This document shows positions 42,347 through 51,839 of a DNA stretch of 64,000 nt, piece after piece (positions within the stretch are counted from its first letter, which is position 1; each line of letters opens with the position of its first letter). Source of the DNA: Trinickia fusca (GTDB lineage: Bacteria; Pseudomonadota; Gammaproteobacteria; Burkholderiales; Burkholderiaceae); NCBI RefSeq assembly GCF_003628145.1, contig NZ_RBZV01000016.1, positions 47,133-111,132 on the forward strand. Direction: 5' to 3'. The position numbers and the translations under genes are program-made. Under the pieces are notes generated by a model. That model saw only the letters and a program-made list of their open reading frames with translations, made no database searches and had not been told where the DNA came from.

Positions 42347-43243
42347 ATGGACGACCTGAACGACATCTACTATTTCGTGAAAGTGGTCGACAACCGCGGC
42401 TTCACGCAGGCCGGGCGGGCGCTCAACATGCCCAAGTCCAAGCTGAGCCGGCGCATCGCCGAACTCGAAGCGAGATATGGCGTTCGCCTGCTCAACCGGT
42501 CCACGCGGCATTTCTCGATGACGGAGACGGGACGAGAGTTCTACGAGCGCTGTGTCGCGGTGCTCGTGGAGGCCGATGCCGCCCGCGAGGTGATGGAGCG
42601 TAGGCTCTCCGAGCCTCAAGGCGTCGTGCGCATGAGTTGCCCTACGACGCTGCTCGAATACCGCATCGGAGGTCTCGTGGCTGACTTCATGGTGCAATAC
42701 CCGAAGGTGCGGATCCTTCTCGACGCAACCAATCGCCGGGTCGATGTCCTCGGCGAAGGGTTCGATCTTGCGCTGCGCGTGCGTTTCCCCCCGCTCGAAG
42801 ACAGCGGGCTCGTCATGCGTGTGCTCTCCGGAAGTCCGCAGCGCCTCGTTGCCGCACCGGCGATCCTGAAACAGCACACCAGGATTGTGCATCCGGCGGA
42901 TCTCGCCGGCATGCCCAGCCTCGATTGGGGACCGCAGCGCGATCACGCCTGGGCTTTGGTAGGCCCTGACGGAGCCGAGGCGCGCGTGCCTCACGCGCCG
43001 CGCTATATCACCGACGATATGACCGCGCTTCGGCAGGCTGCCCTGAAAGGCGTGGGCGTCGTGCAGATGCCGTACATGGTCGTCGAAAACGAGCTCGAAA
43101 AAGGCAATCTGGTTGATGTGGTGCCAGGCTGGACGCCCAAGGGTGGACTGGTTCATGCCGTCTTTCCCTCACGCAGAGGCCTGCTGCCGGCCGTGCGATT
43201 GCTGATCGATCACCTCGCCACGCACATTCAGAAAGACGAGTGA
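42347..43243 (+). CDS. LysR-family regulator divergent to the isochorismatase gene
   Basis: A 298-residue LysR regulator, starting MDDLNDIYYFVKVVDNRGFT after AAGGA. The HTH is TQAGRALNMPKSKLSRRIAE. The effector domain starts VVRMSCPTTLLEYRIGGLVA, typical of the AaeR/DmlR-like LysR group. The extended frame from 42191 lacks a ribosome-binding site and is rejected. Probable regulator of the divergent hydrolase. Confidence 0.92.
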   Translation: MDDLNDIYYFVKVVDNRGFTQAGRALNMPKSKLSRRIAELEARYGVRLLNRSTRHFSMTETGREFYERCVAVLVEADAAREVMERRLSEPQGVVRMSCPTTLLEYRIGGLVADFMVQYPKVRILLDATNRRVDVLGEGFDLALRVRFPPLEDSGLVMRVLSGSPQRLVAAPAILKQHTRIVHPADLAGMPSLDWGPQRDHAWALVGPDGAEARVPHAPRYITDDMTALRQAALKGVGVVQMPYMVVENELEKGNLVDVVPGWTPKGGLVHAVFPSRRGLLPAVRLLIDHLATHIQKDE

Positions 43244-43500
43244 GCGCTTTACGCGCGATATCTGGCTTCGGCCCCGTGCTTCGATTGCTTCTTCTTCGAT
43301 CGTTCCTTTGACAGACTGGTGTGGGTCGTAATCGGTCGAGCAGATCGCCGATCATCCGAGCAACCGTATCGATGAGTTGCTGCCGTGGAACGTAGCGCCG
43401 TTGATGCCGGCCTCGCGATCCGATAGATCACCTAGCGAGGGCCTTCGTCGGACCCTTACGGTTAAAATAGCGGGCATGACTGAGCTTGGAGGGCCAGGGA

Positions 43501-43932
43501 ATGGGAACGCGCTACGAACAGGACGTGGTGGCATGGGCCAACGAACAGGTTGCGTTGTTGCGCGCGGGTAAGTTATCGGCCATCGACGTGGAACACATCG
43601 CGGAGGAAATCGAGGACGTGGGTAAGAGCGAACAACGCGAATTGGCGAGCCGTATGACCGTGCTGCTGGCCCACCTGCTCAAATGGCAGTATCAGCCTGC
43701 CTTGCAAGGTAAGAGTTGGACCCGCACGATTGCGGTTCAGCGCAAGGACGTGGCCTACGTGCTGAACGAAGCTCCGAGCCTTCGAGGTAAGTTCAACGAT
43801 GCGGCATGGCTCGATCTGGTGTGGAGCAAAGCGGTACTGAGCGCAGCCAACGAAACGGGTCTTGAAGGGTTCCCTGAGAGCTGTCCGTGGTCCATCGAGC
43901 AGATTCTGAATCCGGCGTTCCTGCCGGAGTGA
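43501..43932 (+). CDS. DUF29-domain protein
   Basis: A 143-residue DUF29 protein: YEQDVVAWANEQVALLRAGK, the highly conserved AIDVEHIAEEIEDVGKSEQR, LLAHLLKWQYQP and a closing NPAFLPE. DUF29 proteins are small alpha-helical proteins of unknown function, common in proteobacteria and cyanobacteria, some linked to toxin-antitoxin or mobile contexts. ATG 43501 follows a purine-rich AGGGA. A textbook terminator follows 28 bp after the stop. Confidence 0.93.
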   Translation: MGTRYEQDVVAWANEQVALLRAGKLSAIDVEHIAEEIEDVGKSEQRELASRMTVLLAHLLKWQYQPALQGKSWTRTIAVQRKDVAYVLNEAPSLRGKFNDAAWLDLVWSKAVLSAANETGLEGFPESCPWSIEQILNPAFLPE

Positions 43933-43960
43933 TATCGAAGAAATCGGGCAACCGAGATCT

Positions 43961-43988
43961 GCCAGCCTTCATTCAGGCTGGCTTTTTT
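43961..43988 (+). terminator. Rho-independent terminator after the DUF29 gene
   Basis: The stem GCCAGCC (43961-43967) pairs with GGCTGGC (43976-43982), with an 8-nt loop, directly followed by TTTTTT. It is in the right place and orientation to end the DUF29 transcript. Confidence 0.9.
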
Positions 43989-44085
43989 ATGGCCGTTGCA
44001 AGCCGAATGCCGAACCGCAGCCACGCTCGACACTGCGCTGAAAACTCCCTCCGATTTTCCGTTTCCTGCTGCAAAAGCCCTGCCT

Positions 44086-44400
44086 CTATCCCCATGACAA
44101 CCGAGGCAGCTCCTCCACTTTGAGTTGCTCAATCTCCGCCTGTATGACTTCGAGGCGTTCCATTGCCTTTCTCGCCTCCGCCGACATCGTTTCTTGATTC
44201 CTGGCGGTGTCTAGCAGTACCTCGATGATCAGCCCAAGTTGACGCCCGTACGAGGCAACCTCGCATGCTTTCCGCTCGATCGTTGCGTTACCTGCCTGCG
44301 GACCAATAGAGTCGAACAAGTCTGGTTCAATCGTCTGCGTAACGCTACCGCTCCACGGAAGATAGATATTGGGAGCCCAAAACCATATCCACGGGTACAT
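44086..44400 (-). CDS. Conserved hypothetical protein with aromatic N-terminus and C-terminal helix
   Basis: A 104-residue protein, starting MYPWIWFWAPNIYLPWSGSV after a very strong GGGAGGGAA ribosome-binding site. The first 15 residues are strikingly rich in Trp, Tyr and Pro. The middle holds ASYGRQLGLIIEVLLDTA and the last 40 residues form a charged, probably coiled-coil helix (MERLEVIQAEIEQLKVEEL). I recall similar hypothetical proteins in Burkholderia but no function. It is not obviously secreted. Confidence 0.7.
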   Translation of the reverse strand: MYPWIWFWAPNIYLPWSGSVTQTIEPDLFDSIGPQAGNATIERKACEVASYGRQLGLIIEVLLDTARNQETMSAEARKAMERLEVIQAEIEQLKVEELPRLSWG

Positions 44401-44533
44401 GTCTTCCCTCCCTTGTCGATAGAGTTTGAACGCGCCTGCCTTAAGAGACGAAACGCCGGAAACGCCGAAGTAGAAGACCTCCCATCCGAGCCGATTAAGC
44501 TAAGCTGCGGTATCCGTCAGACCGGCTGCATCG

Positions 44534-44821
44534 TTATTGCAACCGGCAGGCATATTCGCCGGTCCAGTTACCGCCATTGCATTTCCGGCAGAGGTACTGC
44601 GGACAGTCGACAATGCCCTGACCCGGCAGGGCGCACTTGGCTACGATGGTGCCATCGGCGATCGGGCCGTCGTCACCCTGACAAGAGCCAGCAGGTTTAG
44701 CAACCATCGTCTGTCCCGTCTGTCCCGTTTGTGCCGCGGGCCTTTCGGTTTGTACGCAAGCGGCGAGGACCGCGAGAATTCCCAAGACCGGCAGCAGTTT
44801 CAAGCATCGATTCGAGGACAT
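44534..44821 (-). CDS. Small cysteine-rich lipoprotein
   Basis: A 95-residue exported lipoprotein. The signal peptide is MSSNRCLKLLPVLGILAVLA with lipobox LAAC (C22). The mature part has a Gln/Thr-rich linker and a compact Cys-rich end: CQGDD, KCALPGQG, DCPQYLCRKCNGG and YACRLQ, six cysteines that could make three disulfides. The start follows GGAGG. Function unknown. Confidence 0.82.
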   Translation of the reverse strand: MSSNRCLKLLPVLGILAVLAACVQTERPAAQTGQTGQTMVAKPAGSCQGDDGPIADGTIVAKCALPGQGIVDCPQYLCRKCNGGNWTGEYACRLQ

Positions 44822-44962
44822 GGCGAACCTCCAACTGCGGTATCTACATCGGCACCGACCGGTGCTGCGACTGGCCGGCGAGGAGGATCGGCGAAAGACT
44901 TGTCCAGCCGGGTAACTACAATACTAGACGGCGCCCCCGGGAATAGCCGCGAAGCCTAGGGT

Positions 44963-45760
44963 TCATACTGGCGCGTCGTCGGAGTGGGTGAACACATTAT
45001 TTCGAGGAAGACGAGTAAGCGCCGCCGGCTGTGCCTTATACGGTAACGAAGGTTCGACCATGAGCCCGAATAGCCGGTCAGCTTCCGCGGCGATCCATGC
45101 GCTGATCTCTTCCGAGCAGGCTGGAGCCGAACAGTTGGCCCATGCGTAGCTGAAGCGCACCTCGAGAACGTTCGAGTCGATCGACCGCAAGCGCATCTCG
45201 CACAACTCGGCTGGCGACGAGGCTGTGTGGGCGCGCGCCACGATCTCCGCGAAGTGGTATTCGAGCCATACGGCGAAGAAACGGGCATCGGCGAGGCCAG
45301 GCAATGTGAAGGCCACGTCGCAGTGGGCGCCTGCATCGAACCGCTCAGCCTCGGCCGCAAGCGCGCGGTCAATCGTCGAAAGCAAGGCGAGCCCCGCGCC
45401 TTCGAACAGCGTGCCGCCACGCATTTGATGCGCGCGTAGCGCGAGCCATAGCGACGCGTGATCGTCGGCGCGCGACGGCTGCATCGTCACCTGCAGCGCG
45501 CCCTGCTGCGGGCGCGCGATCACGCGAGCGACCATGCGTAGCTCGCACAGCACATCGTCGATGCTCAAGAGACGCGCTTGTCTCGGCAAGCCGAGTGGAG
45601 GCAGGCCCGCGTCGTCGCTCACGCGCACGGTCAGCCCGCGACGGTCGATGCGCACGAGCGACATGCGTTGCGCCGCTGCCGGGTATTCGAGCGCCAAGTG
45701 GGTGTACGGCATGAAGCCGGCTCCCGATTCGTCCGCGTGGATGGCGTGGGCGTGGTGCAC
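44963..45760 (-). CDS. Protein of unknown function, second gene of the LuxR-linked operon
   Basis: A 265-residue protein of unknown family, starting at GTG 45760 with AAGGAG 7 nt upstream. The sequence is soluble, without signal peptide or membrane segment. It reads as two parts: residues about 17-110 (YTHLALEYPAAAQRMSLVRI, LSIDDVLCELRMVARVI) and about 115-240 (TLFEGAGLALLSTIDRALAA, DVAFTLPGLADARFFAVWLE). It begins 37 bp after the stop of the P450-like gene on the same strand, so the two are one operon. Its link to the divergent LuxR gene is through the shared lux-box region. No function is proposed. Confidence 0.75.
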   Translation of the reverse strand: MHHAHAIHADESGAGFMPYTHLALEYPAAAQRMSLVRIDRRGLTVRVSDDAGLPPLGLPRQARLLSIDDVLCELRMVARVIARPQQGALQVTMQPSRADDHASLWLALRAHQMRGGTLFEGAGLALLSTIDRALAAEAERFDAGAHCDVAFTLPGLADARFFAVWLEYHFAEIVARAHTASSPAELCEMRLRSIDSNVLEVRFSYAWANCSAPACSEEISAWIAAEADRLFGLMVEPSLPYKAQPAALTRLPRNNVFTHSDDAPV

Positions 45761-45797
45761 AGTGACTCTCCTTCGTAACGGCGTTCGACGACGCCTT

Positions 45798-46847
45798 CTA
45801 TTTGAATTCGGTTTTCGTGGCGCGCGGTGCCGACGATGTCGTCAGCACGACGCTCAAGTGCTCGAGCCGCCGCGTGCCATCGCTGCACACTCGCCAATGC
45901 GCGCCATCGCCACGTTCGACTGGGCTTTGCGGGTCGCCGAGGACATCGAGCACCGCGCGCGTCTGTGTATGCGCCAATGCGCTCGCCAGCGGCGCCCATG
46001 CCGAGCCTTTCGCGTGTGCCGGCTGCCGGTGCCCGGTACGCCGCGCAGGCTGGGCACGCTCCCACCGATCGGCGGCAAGCCTCCCGTCATCACGCCTCGT
46101 ACTCAGCTGTGTCATCGCATCGGGTTTCGCGAGCAGCTTGGCGATGAATGGGCCGGTTCTCCGCCACGCGGCTTCGCTCCCGGTGAACAGGAGCTGCGTG
46201 GCGGCGAACGCTGCTTCGTCTTCGATCGTGCCGATGGCCGGTGTCCAGGCAAGTTCGAGTGCGGAGAACAAGTTCGGATTGGGCTTGCCATGCAGGTGGC
46301 GTGGGGCCCGATAGGCGGCGCGAAACAGGCGACGCAGTTCGTCGAGCGATTCGATGAGCGCGACGAGCCGCCGCGAAGACAGCCGGGCAGGGTCCGACAG
46401 GAGATCGAGCATGCGAGCCAGATGGCGCAAACGGCGACGCTGCTGATCGGGCAGACCGGCCCACGACGCCAGCGTGTCGGGCCAAAGCGGCGTTACGATT
46501 TCCTGGATCAAGTCGACACGCATCCGGCCGCGCTCGCGCATCGCAGCAAACTGCGCACGGATGTTGTCGCGCGCGATCATCGTCAGCATGGCGAGCGTCT
46601 GCGGCGAGCACACCTGGTCGAGCCAAACCGCGAACGGCTGCTGCGCGTCGTGCTGCGCTGGTGCCAGCAGTCGCGCGGCCGTCAAGCCTGCGCGCACCGG
46701 CAGGTCGACGTGCCAGACGGTGGCCAGCGCATCAAGCGCCCGAGCAACGTCGCTTGCGGCTGCCGATCCGCTCGATGCCGTATGGTCCGTGAGCCTGGTG
46801 CCGCCTGCCGCCCCGTGATGTCGCGCACTCGTGCGCGCTGAGCGCAT
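45798..46847 (-). CDS. Degenerate cytochrome P450-like protein, first gene of the LuxR-linked operon
   Basis: A 349-residue protein. Residues about 85-260 resemble the helical core of a bacterial P450, with an I-helix-like stretch DEAAFAATQLLFTGSEAAW at 210-228. The conserved Thr of the I-helix is Ala, no ExxR pair stands out and no heme-ligand Cys loop (FxxGxxxCxG) is present. The last 90 residues are Arg/Ala/Thr-rich. If it is a P450 fold it cannot be a normal heme monooxygenase. ATG 46847 is chosen because GAGGG precedes it; ATG 46883 lacks one. The P450 relation is a weak visual match. Confidence 0.65.
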   Translation of the reverse strand: MRSARTSARHHGAAGGTRLTDHTASSGSAAASDVARALDALATVWHVDLPVRAGLTAARLLAPAQHDAQQPFAVWLDQVCSPQTLAMLTMIARDNIRAQFAAMRERGRMRVDLIQEIVTPLWPDTLASWAGLPDQQRRRLRHLARMLDLLSDPARLSSRRLVALIESLDELRRLFRAAYRAPRHLHGKPNPNLFSALELAWTPAIGTIEDEAAFAATQLLFTGSEAAWRRTGPFIAKLLAKPDAMTQLSTRRDDGRLAADRWERAQPARRTGHRQPAHAKGSAWAPLASALAHTQTRAVLDVLGDPQSPVERGDGAHWRVCSDGTRRLEHLSVVLTTSSAPRATKTEFK

Positions 46848-46908
46848 AAGTCCCTCGCAATATGCTTCTTTTGATAAGCGCATTACAGCGCGCGCCCGGA
46901 GGACGGTG

Positions 46909-46928
46909 AACTGTCAACTTTTACAGGG
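46909..46928. promoter_or_regulatory. Lux-box-like dyad between the P450-like operon and the second luxR gene
   Basis: A perfect CTGT-N8-ACAG inverted repeat (46911-46926), fitting the CTG-N10-CAG lux-box core. It shares the first nine bases AACTGTCAA with the dyad at the luxI-rsaL promoter. It lies 62 bp before the start of the minus-strand operon and about 300 bp before the LuxR start. In the rest of this 376-bp gap nothing else was recognised. Confidence 0.7.
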
Positions 46929-47223
46929 GGAGCGGGCGAACGCGTTCCGCACGAGGGGATCGGCACACCCTCACGCTGCATCTGACCCGCGAAATATTGA
47001 CATTGAAACCGGGCGCTAATTTGCCTACAAATGAACACTGTCGACCAATCACCAGACGAATGCCGTGCCCGTCCGACGGGGACGGAACGGCGCTGAGACG
47101 GTCCTGGGCTCCATCGGGGAATGGATGTCCGATGGTCGGACTGTAGCAGTCCGCCGCCGCCGTGGGACCTGCTAACTATGACAGCCTTGTCCGTCTGGAT
47201 CTATGGACTCTCGCGGGGAACAC

Positions 47224-47943
47224 ATGGAGTCGTTGCGCTGGCAGGAGAGTTATCTCGAGCTGTGCGCCGCTACCGATGAGCGCCAGCTGTTCGACAAAAT
47301 CGCCGGCCTCGCCAAGCAGCTCGGTTTCGAGTACTGCTGCTATGGCATTCGTGTGCCGCTGCCGATATCGCATCCGGTCGTGGCGATCTTCGATAACTCC
47401 CCCACGGGATGGATGAAGCGCTACCAGGAAAGCCATTTCATCGATATCGATCCTGCAGTGCGGCAGGGCCTGAACAGCGCCGGCCTCATCGTGTGGCCCG
47501 AGACGCCGACCGAATTGCCGGGGCTGTGGAAAGAGGCGAGCGACTTCGGCCTGCGCTTCGGCGTGGCGCATTCGAGCTGGGCCGCGCACGGCGTGTTCGG
47601 TCTGCTGACGCTCGCACGCCATGCCGATGCCCTCACGAAGGCTGAGCTCGACACGCTGACTTTGCAGACGAGCTGGCTTGCCCATGTGTCGCATGCGCTG
47701 ATGAGCGAGTTTCTCGTGCCGAAGCTGGCGCCTGAGGCAAGCGTCGAGCTCACGCCGCGCGAGTGCGAGGTGCTGTGCTGGACTGGCGAAGGCAAAACGG
47801 CCTGCGAAATCGGCCAGATCCTCAACATCTCCGAGCGCACGGTCAACTTTCACGTCAACAATGTCTTGGCGAAGCTGAACGCGACGAACAAGGTGCAAGC
47901 CGTCGTCAAGGCGATCGCGATGGGGCTCGTCGCATCGCTGTGA
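47224..47943 (+). CDS. LuxR-family receptor without a neighbouring synthase (LuxR solo in this window)
   Basis: A 239-residue LuxR protein. The acyl-homoserine-lactone pocket is intact: W and Y in GWMKRYQESHF, DIDP and the W of LIVWPETP. The GerE HTH starts ELTPRECEVLCWTGEGKTAC and ends AVVKAIAMGL. ATG 47224 has GGGGA five nt upstream; ATG 47203 lacks one. It is divergent from the P450-like operon and has no luxI next to it, so it may respond to the lactone from the locus at 24.5 kb or to another signal. Confidence 0.93.
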   Translation: MESLRWQESYLELCAATDERQLFDKIAGLAKQLGFEYCCYGIRVPLPISHPVVAIFDNSPTGWMKRYQESHFIDIDPAVRQGLNSAGLIVWPETPTELPGLWKEASDFGLRFGVAHSSWAAHGVFGLLTLARHADALTKAELDTLTLQTSWLAHVSHALMSEFLVPKLAPEASVELTPRECEVLCWTGEGKTACEIGQILNISERTVNFHVNNVLAKLNATNKVQAVVKAIAMGLVASL

Positions 47944-48020
47944 CGGCGATGCGAGGTGCTGCCGTGCCGTCGCAGCGGACGATCAGCCCGCCGCGCGGCT
48001 CAGCGCTCAGGCGAACGTCG

Positions 48021-49223
48021 TCAAGAGGGTAGTTTCGACGAGCGCTTGGCCGGCAGCTCGCCCAGATCGGCCAGCGGATTGGGCTCCTTGCCCCACGGCG
48101 AGCTCAGGAAGTGGCGCACGCGTTCGGGCCGCACGTCGGCAAGGGCGGACGGCTGCCAGCGCGGCGTGCGGTCCTTGTCGACGAGGTGGGCGCGCACGCC
48201 TTCGCGGAAATCGCCTTCGTCGATCGCTCGCGTGGCAATGCCGAGCTCCATCCGGAACGCTTCAGCCAGCGTCAGGGTGCGTCCACGCAGCAGCGCTTCG
48301 CGCGTCACGTGCAGCATGGTCGGCGAGTAGCCGTGCAGCGCGTCGAGCGTCGCCTGCAGCCATGCGCGCAATTCGCGCGACGGGTTCGAGATCAAGGCCG
48401 CCCCCAGCGAGGCCGCCATTTCGTCGACGCTCAACCGCGCATCGAAATGCTTGTCGATGGCCGGCAGGAACGCTTCGAGCGTGGGGTGCGGCATGAGATT
48501 GGCGGGCGGCACGAACACCTCGGCGAGCCGGGCCTGCACTTCGCCGGCCGGCAAGCGCGTCAGCCGCTCCTCGAACGTACGCAGCCACTCGCTGGGCACA
48601 CAGACGTCGGCCAGTCCGCAGAGCACGGCGTCGGGGCCGCTCAGCATGGCGCCCGTCAGCCCCACGTACATCGACAGCTCCACCGGCATCATGCTCAAGA
48701 AGCGCGTGGCGCCGACGTCGGGTACGAAACCGATGCGCGTCTCGGGCATCGCGATCTTGCTGCGCTCGGTGGCCACGCGCAGCGAGGCCGCCTGGGCGAG
48801 GCCCATGCCGCCGCCCATGGCGATGCCGTCGGCGAGCGCGACGATCGGCTTGGGGAAAGCATGCAGCGCAAAATCGAGGCGATATTCGTCGATGAAGAAC
48901 TGCTGCCAGCCTCCTGCGCCCGTGACGTTGCCGGCTTGCGCCGCGTGATACAGCGCACGGACGTCGCCGCCTGCGCAAAAGCCCTTTTCGCCGGCGCCGC
49001 GCAGCACGAGCGCGACGATCGAGGTGTCGTCACGGCAGCGCTCGACGTGTTTGGCGAGCTCGAGCACCATGCTGTGCGACAGCGCATTCAGGGCGTGCGG
49101 TCGATCGAGCGTAAGGATCGCCACGCCGTTGACGACGTGAAACAGCACGCGCCCCTCCTTGACCTCGATGGCGCCGGATCCGGCCTCGCGCGTCGGCGGT
49201 GGGGTGTCTACACGTGCATTCAT
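48021..49223 (-). CDS. 3-hydroxyisobutyryl-CoA hydrolase (enoyl-CoA hydratase family)
   Basis: A 400-residue crotonase-fold protein. VAILTLDRPHALNALSHSMV is the N-terminal block; the oxyanion region is EKGFCAGGDVRALYHAA and GIAMGGGMGLAQAAS, followed by MPETRIGFVPDVGATRFLS with the catalytic Glu and Asp of HIBYL-CoA hydrolase. The extra C-terminal 120 residues distinguish it from plain enoyl-CoA hydratase. It frees 3-hydroxyisobutyrate from its CoA ester in valine breakdown. ATG 49223 follows GGAG. It is the last gene of the valine operon. Confidence 0.92.
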   Translation of the reverse strand: MNARVDTPPPTREAGSGAIEVKEGRVLFHVVNGVAILTLDRPHALNALSHSMVLELAKHVERCRDDTSIVALVLRGAGEKGFCAGGDVRALYHAAQAGNVTGAGGWQQFFIDEYRLDFALHAFPKPIVALADGIAMGGGMGLAQAASLRVATERSKIAMPETRIGFVPDVGATRFLSMMPVELSMYVGLTGAMLSGPDAVLCGLADVCVPSEWLRTFEERLTRLPAGEVQARLAEVFVPPANLMPHPTLEAFLPAIDKHFDARLSVDEMAASLGAALISNPSRELRAWLQATLDALHGYSPTMLHVTREALLRGRTLTLAEAFRMELGIATRAIDEGDFREGVRAHLVDKDRTPRWQPSALADVRPERVRHFLSSPWGKEPNPLADLGELPAKRSSKLPS

Positions 49224-49334
49224 GAGAAGGCTCCAACAGTTCCAGATAAAACGAATGCGCCTCGGCATAACGCTGAGGCGCGCGGTTCAAAGGAGGCGCC
49301 GGCGCACGCGCGCCGGGCCTGTTCGGCAAGCGGG

Positions 49335-50231
49335 TTACGACGCGTGCTCGCCCCGTTCGTAAAGCTTGATGATGGCCGAAAAATCGAGACCGCCACGGCC
49401 GCTGCTGCTCATGGCCTGATACAGCTGCTGGGCGAGTGCGCCGAGGAAGATCGGCTGCTTCGCGCTGCGTGCCGCATCGGCGGCCAGGCCCAGATCCTTC
49501 AGCATCAGGTCGGTGCCGAAGCCACCGGTGTAGCCCCGCGCGGACGGCGCCGTCTCGACGATGCCGGGGTACGGATTGTAGGTGTCCGAACTCCAGCAGC
49601 GCCCAGTCGACGTGTTGATGATACCGGCGAGCACTTTCGAGTCGATGCCGAGTGCCGTGCCGAGCGACATCGCTTCGGCCACGCCGGCCATCGTGATGCC
49701 CAGCAGCAGGTTGTTGCAGATCTTGGCGACCTGGCCCATGCCTGTCTCGCCGCAATGGACGATGTTCTTGCCCATCGCTTCGAGCACGGGCTTGACCTGC
49801 GCGTAGACGGCCTCGCTCGCGCCCACCATGAACGTCAGCGTGCCGGCCGCGGCGCCACCGGTGCCGCCCGAGACGGGTGCGTCGACGAACGGGTTGCCGT
49901 GCGCCTGCGCGAGCTTGGCGAAGGCCTGCGCGCTGGCCGGGTCGATCGTGCTCGAATCGACGATCGTCACGCCCGGCGCGATGCCCGCCAACACGCCGTT
50001 CTCGTCGGTCAGCACGGTGCGCACGTGCGCGCTGGCAGGCAGCATCGTGACGACGAGCTCGACGTCGGTGGCCGCCAGCTTCGGCGATGCGCATGCGCTG
50101 GCGCCCGCGTCGACGAGTGCGCGGACGGCGACCTCATTGAGGTCGAACACCTGCACGGTGTGGCCATGCTTGAGCAGGTTGCGCGCCATCGGCGCGCCCA
50201 TGTTGCCGAGTCCGATGAATCCGATCTTCAT
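49335..50231 (-). CDS. mmsB: 3-hydroxyisobutyrate dehydrogenase
   Basis: A 298-residue beta-hydroxyacid dehydrogenase. The cofactor motif is MKIGFIGLGNMGAPMARNLL; the substrate motif is FVDAPVSGGTGGAAAGTLTF; the catalytic Lys is in GQVAKICNNLLLGI. It oxidises 3-hydroxyisobutyrate to methylmalonate semialdehyde with NAD+. ATG 50231 is preferred over the in-frame TTG two codons upstream. It sits between mmsA and the hydrolase gene, matching the pathway order. Confidence 0.95.
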   Translation of the reverse strand: MKIGFIGLGNMGAPMARNLLKHGHTVQVFDLNEVAVRALVDAGASACASPKLAATDVELVVTMLPASAHVRTVLTDENGVLAGIAPGVTIVDSSTIDPASAQAFAKLAQAHGNPFVDAPVSGGTGGAAAGTLTFMVGASEAVYAQVKPVLEAMGKNIVHCGETGMGQVAKICNNLLLGITMAGVAEAMSLGTALGIDSKVLAGIINTSTGRCWSSDTYNPYPGIVETAPSARGYTGGFGTDLMLKDLGLAADAARSAKQPIFLGALAQQLYQAMSSSGRGGLDFSAIIKLYERGEHAS

Positions 50232-50259
50232 AGGCAATATCTCCGTGGCTGGGGGGCGG

Positions 50260-51783
<1,524 letters not shown>

Positions 51784-51839
51784 CAAGGTCTCCTGGGGTG
51801 TGTCTTGAAGGATGCGTAGGGAAGGGAACGGAACGGTAT

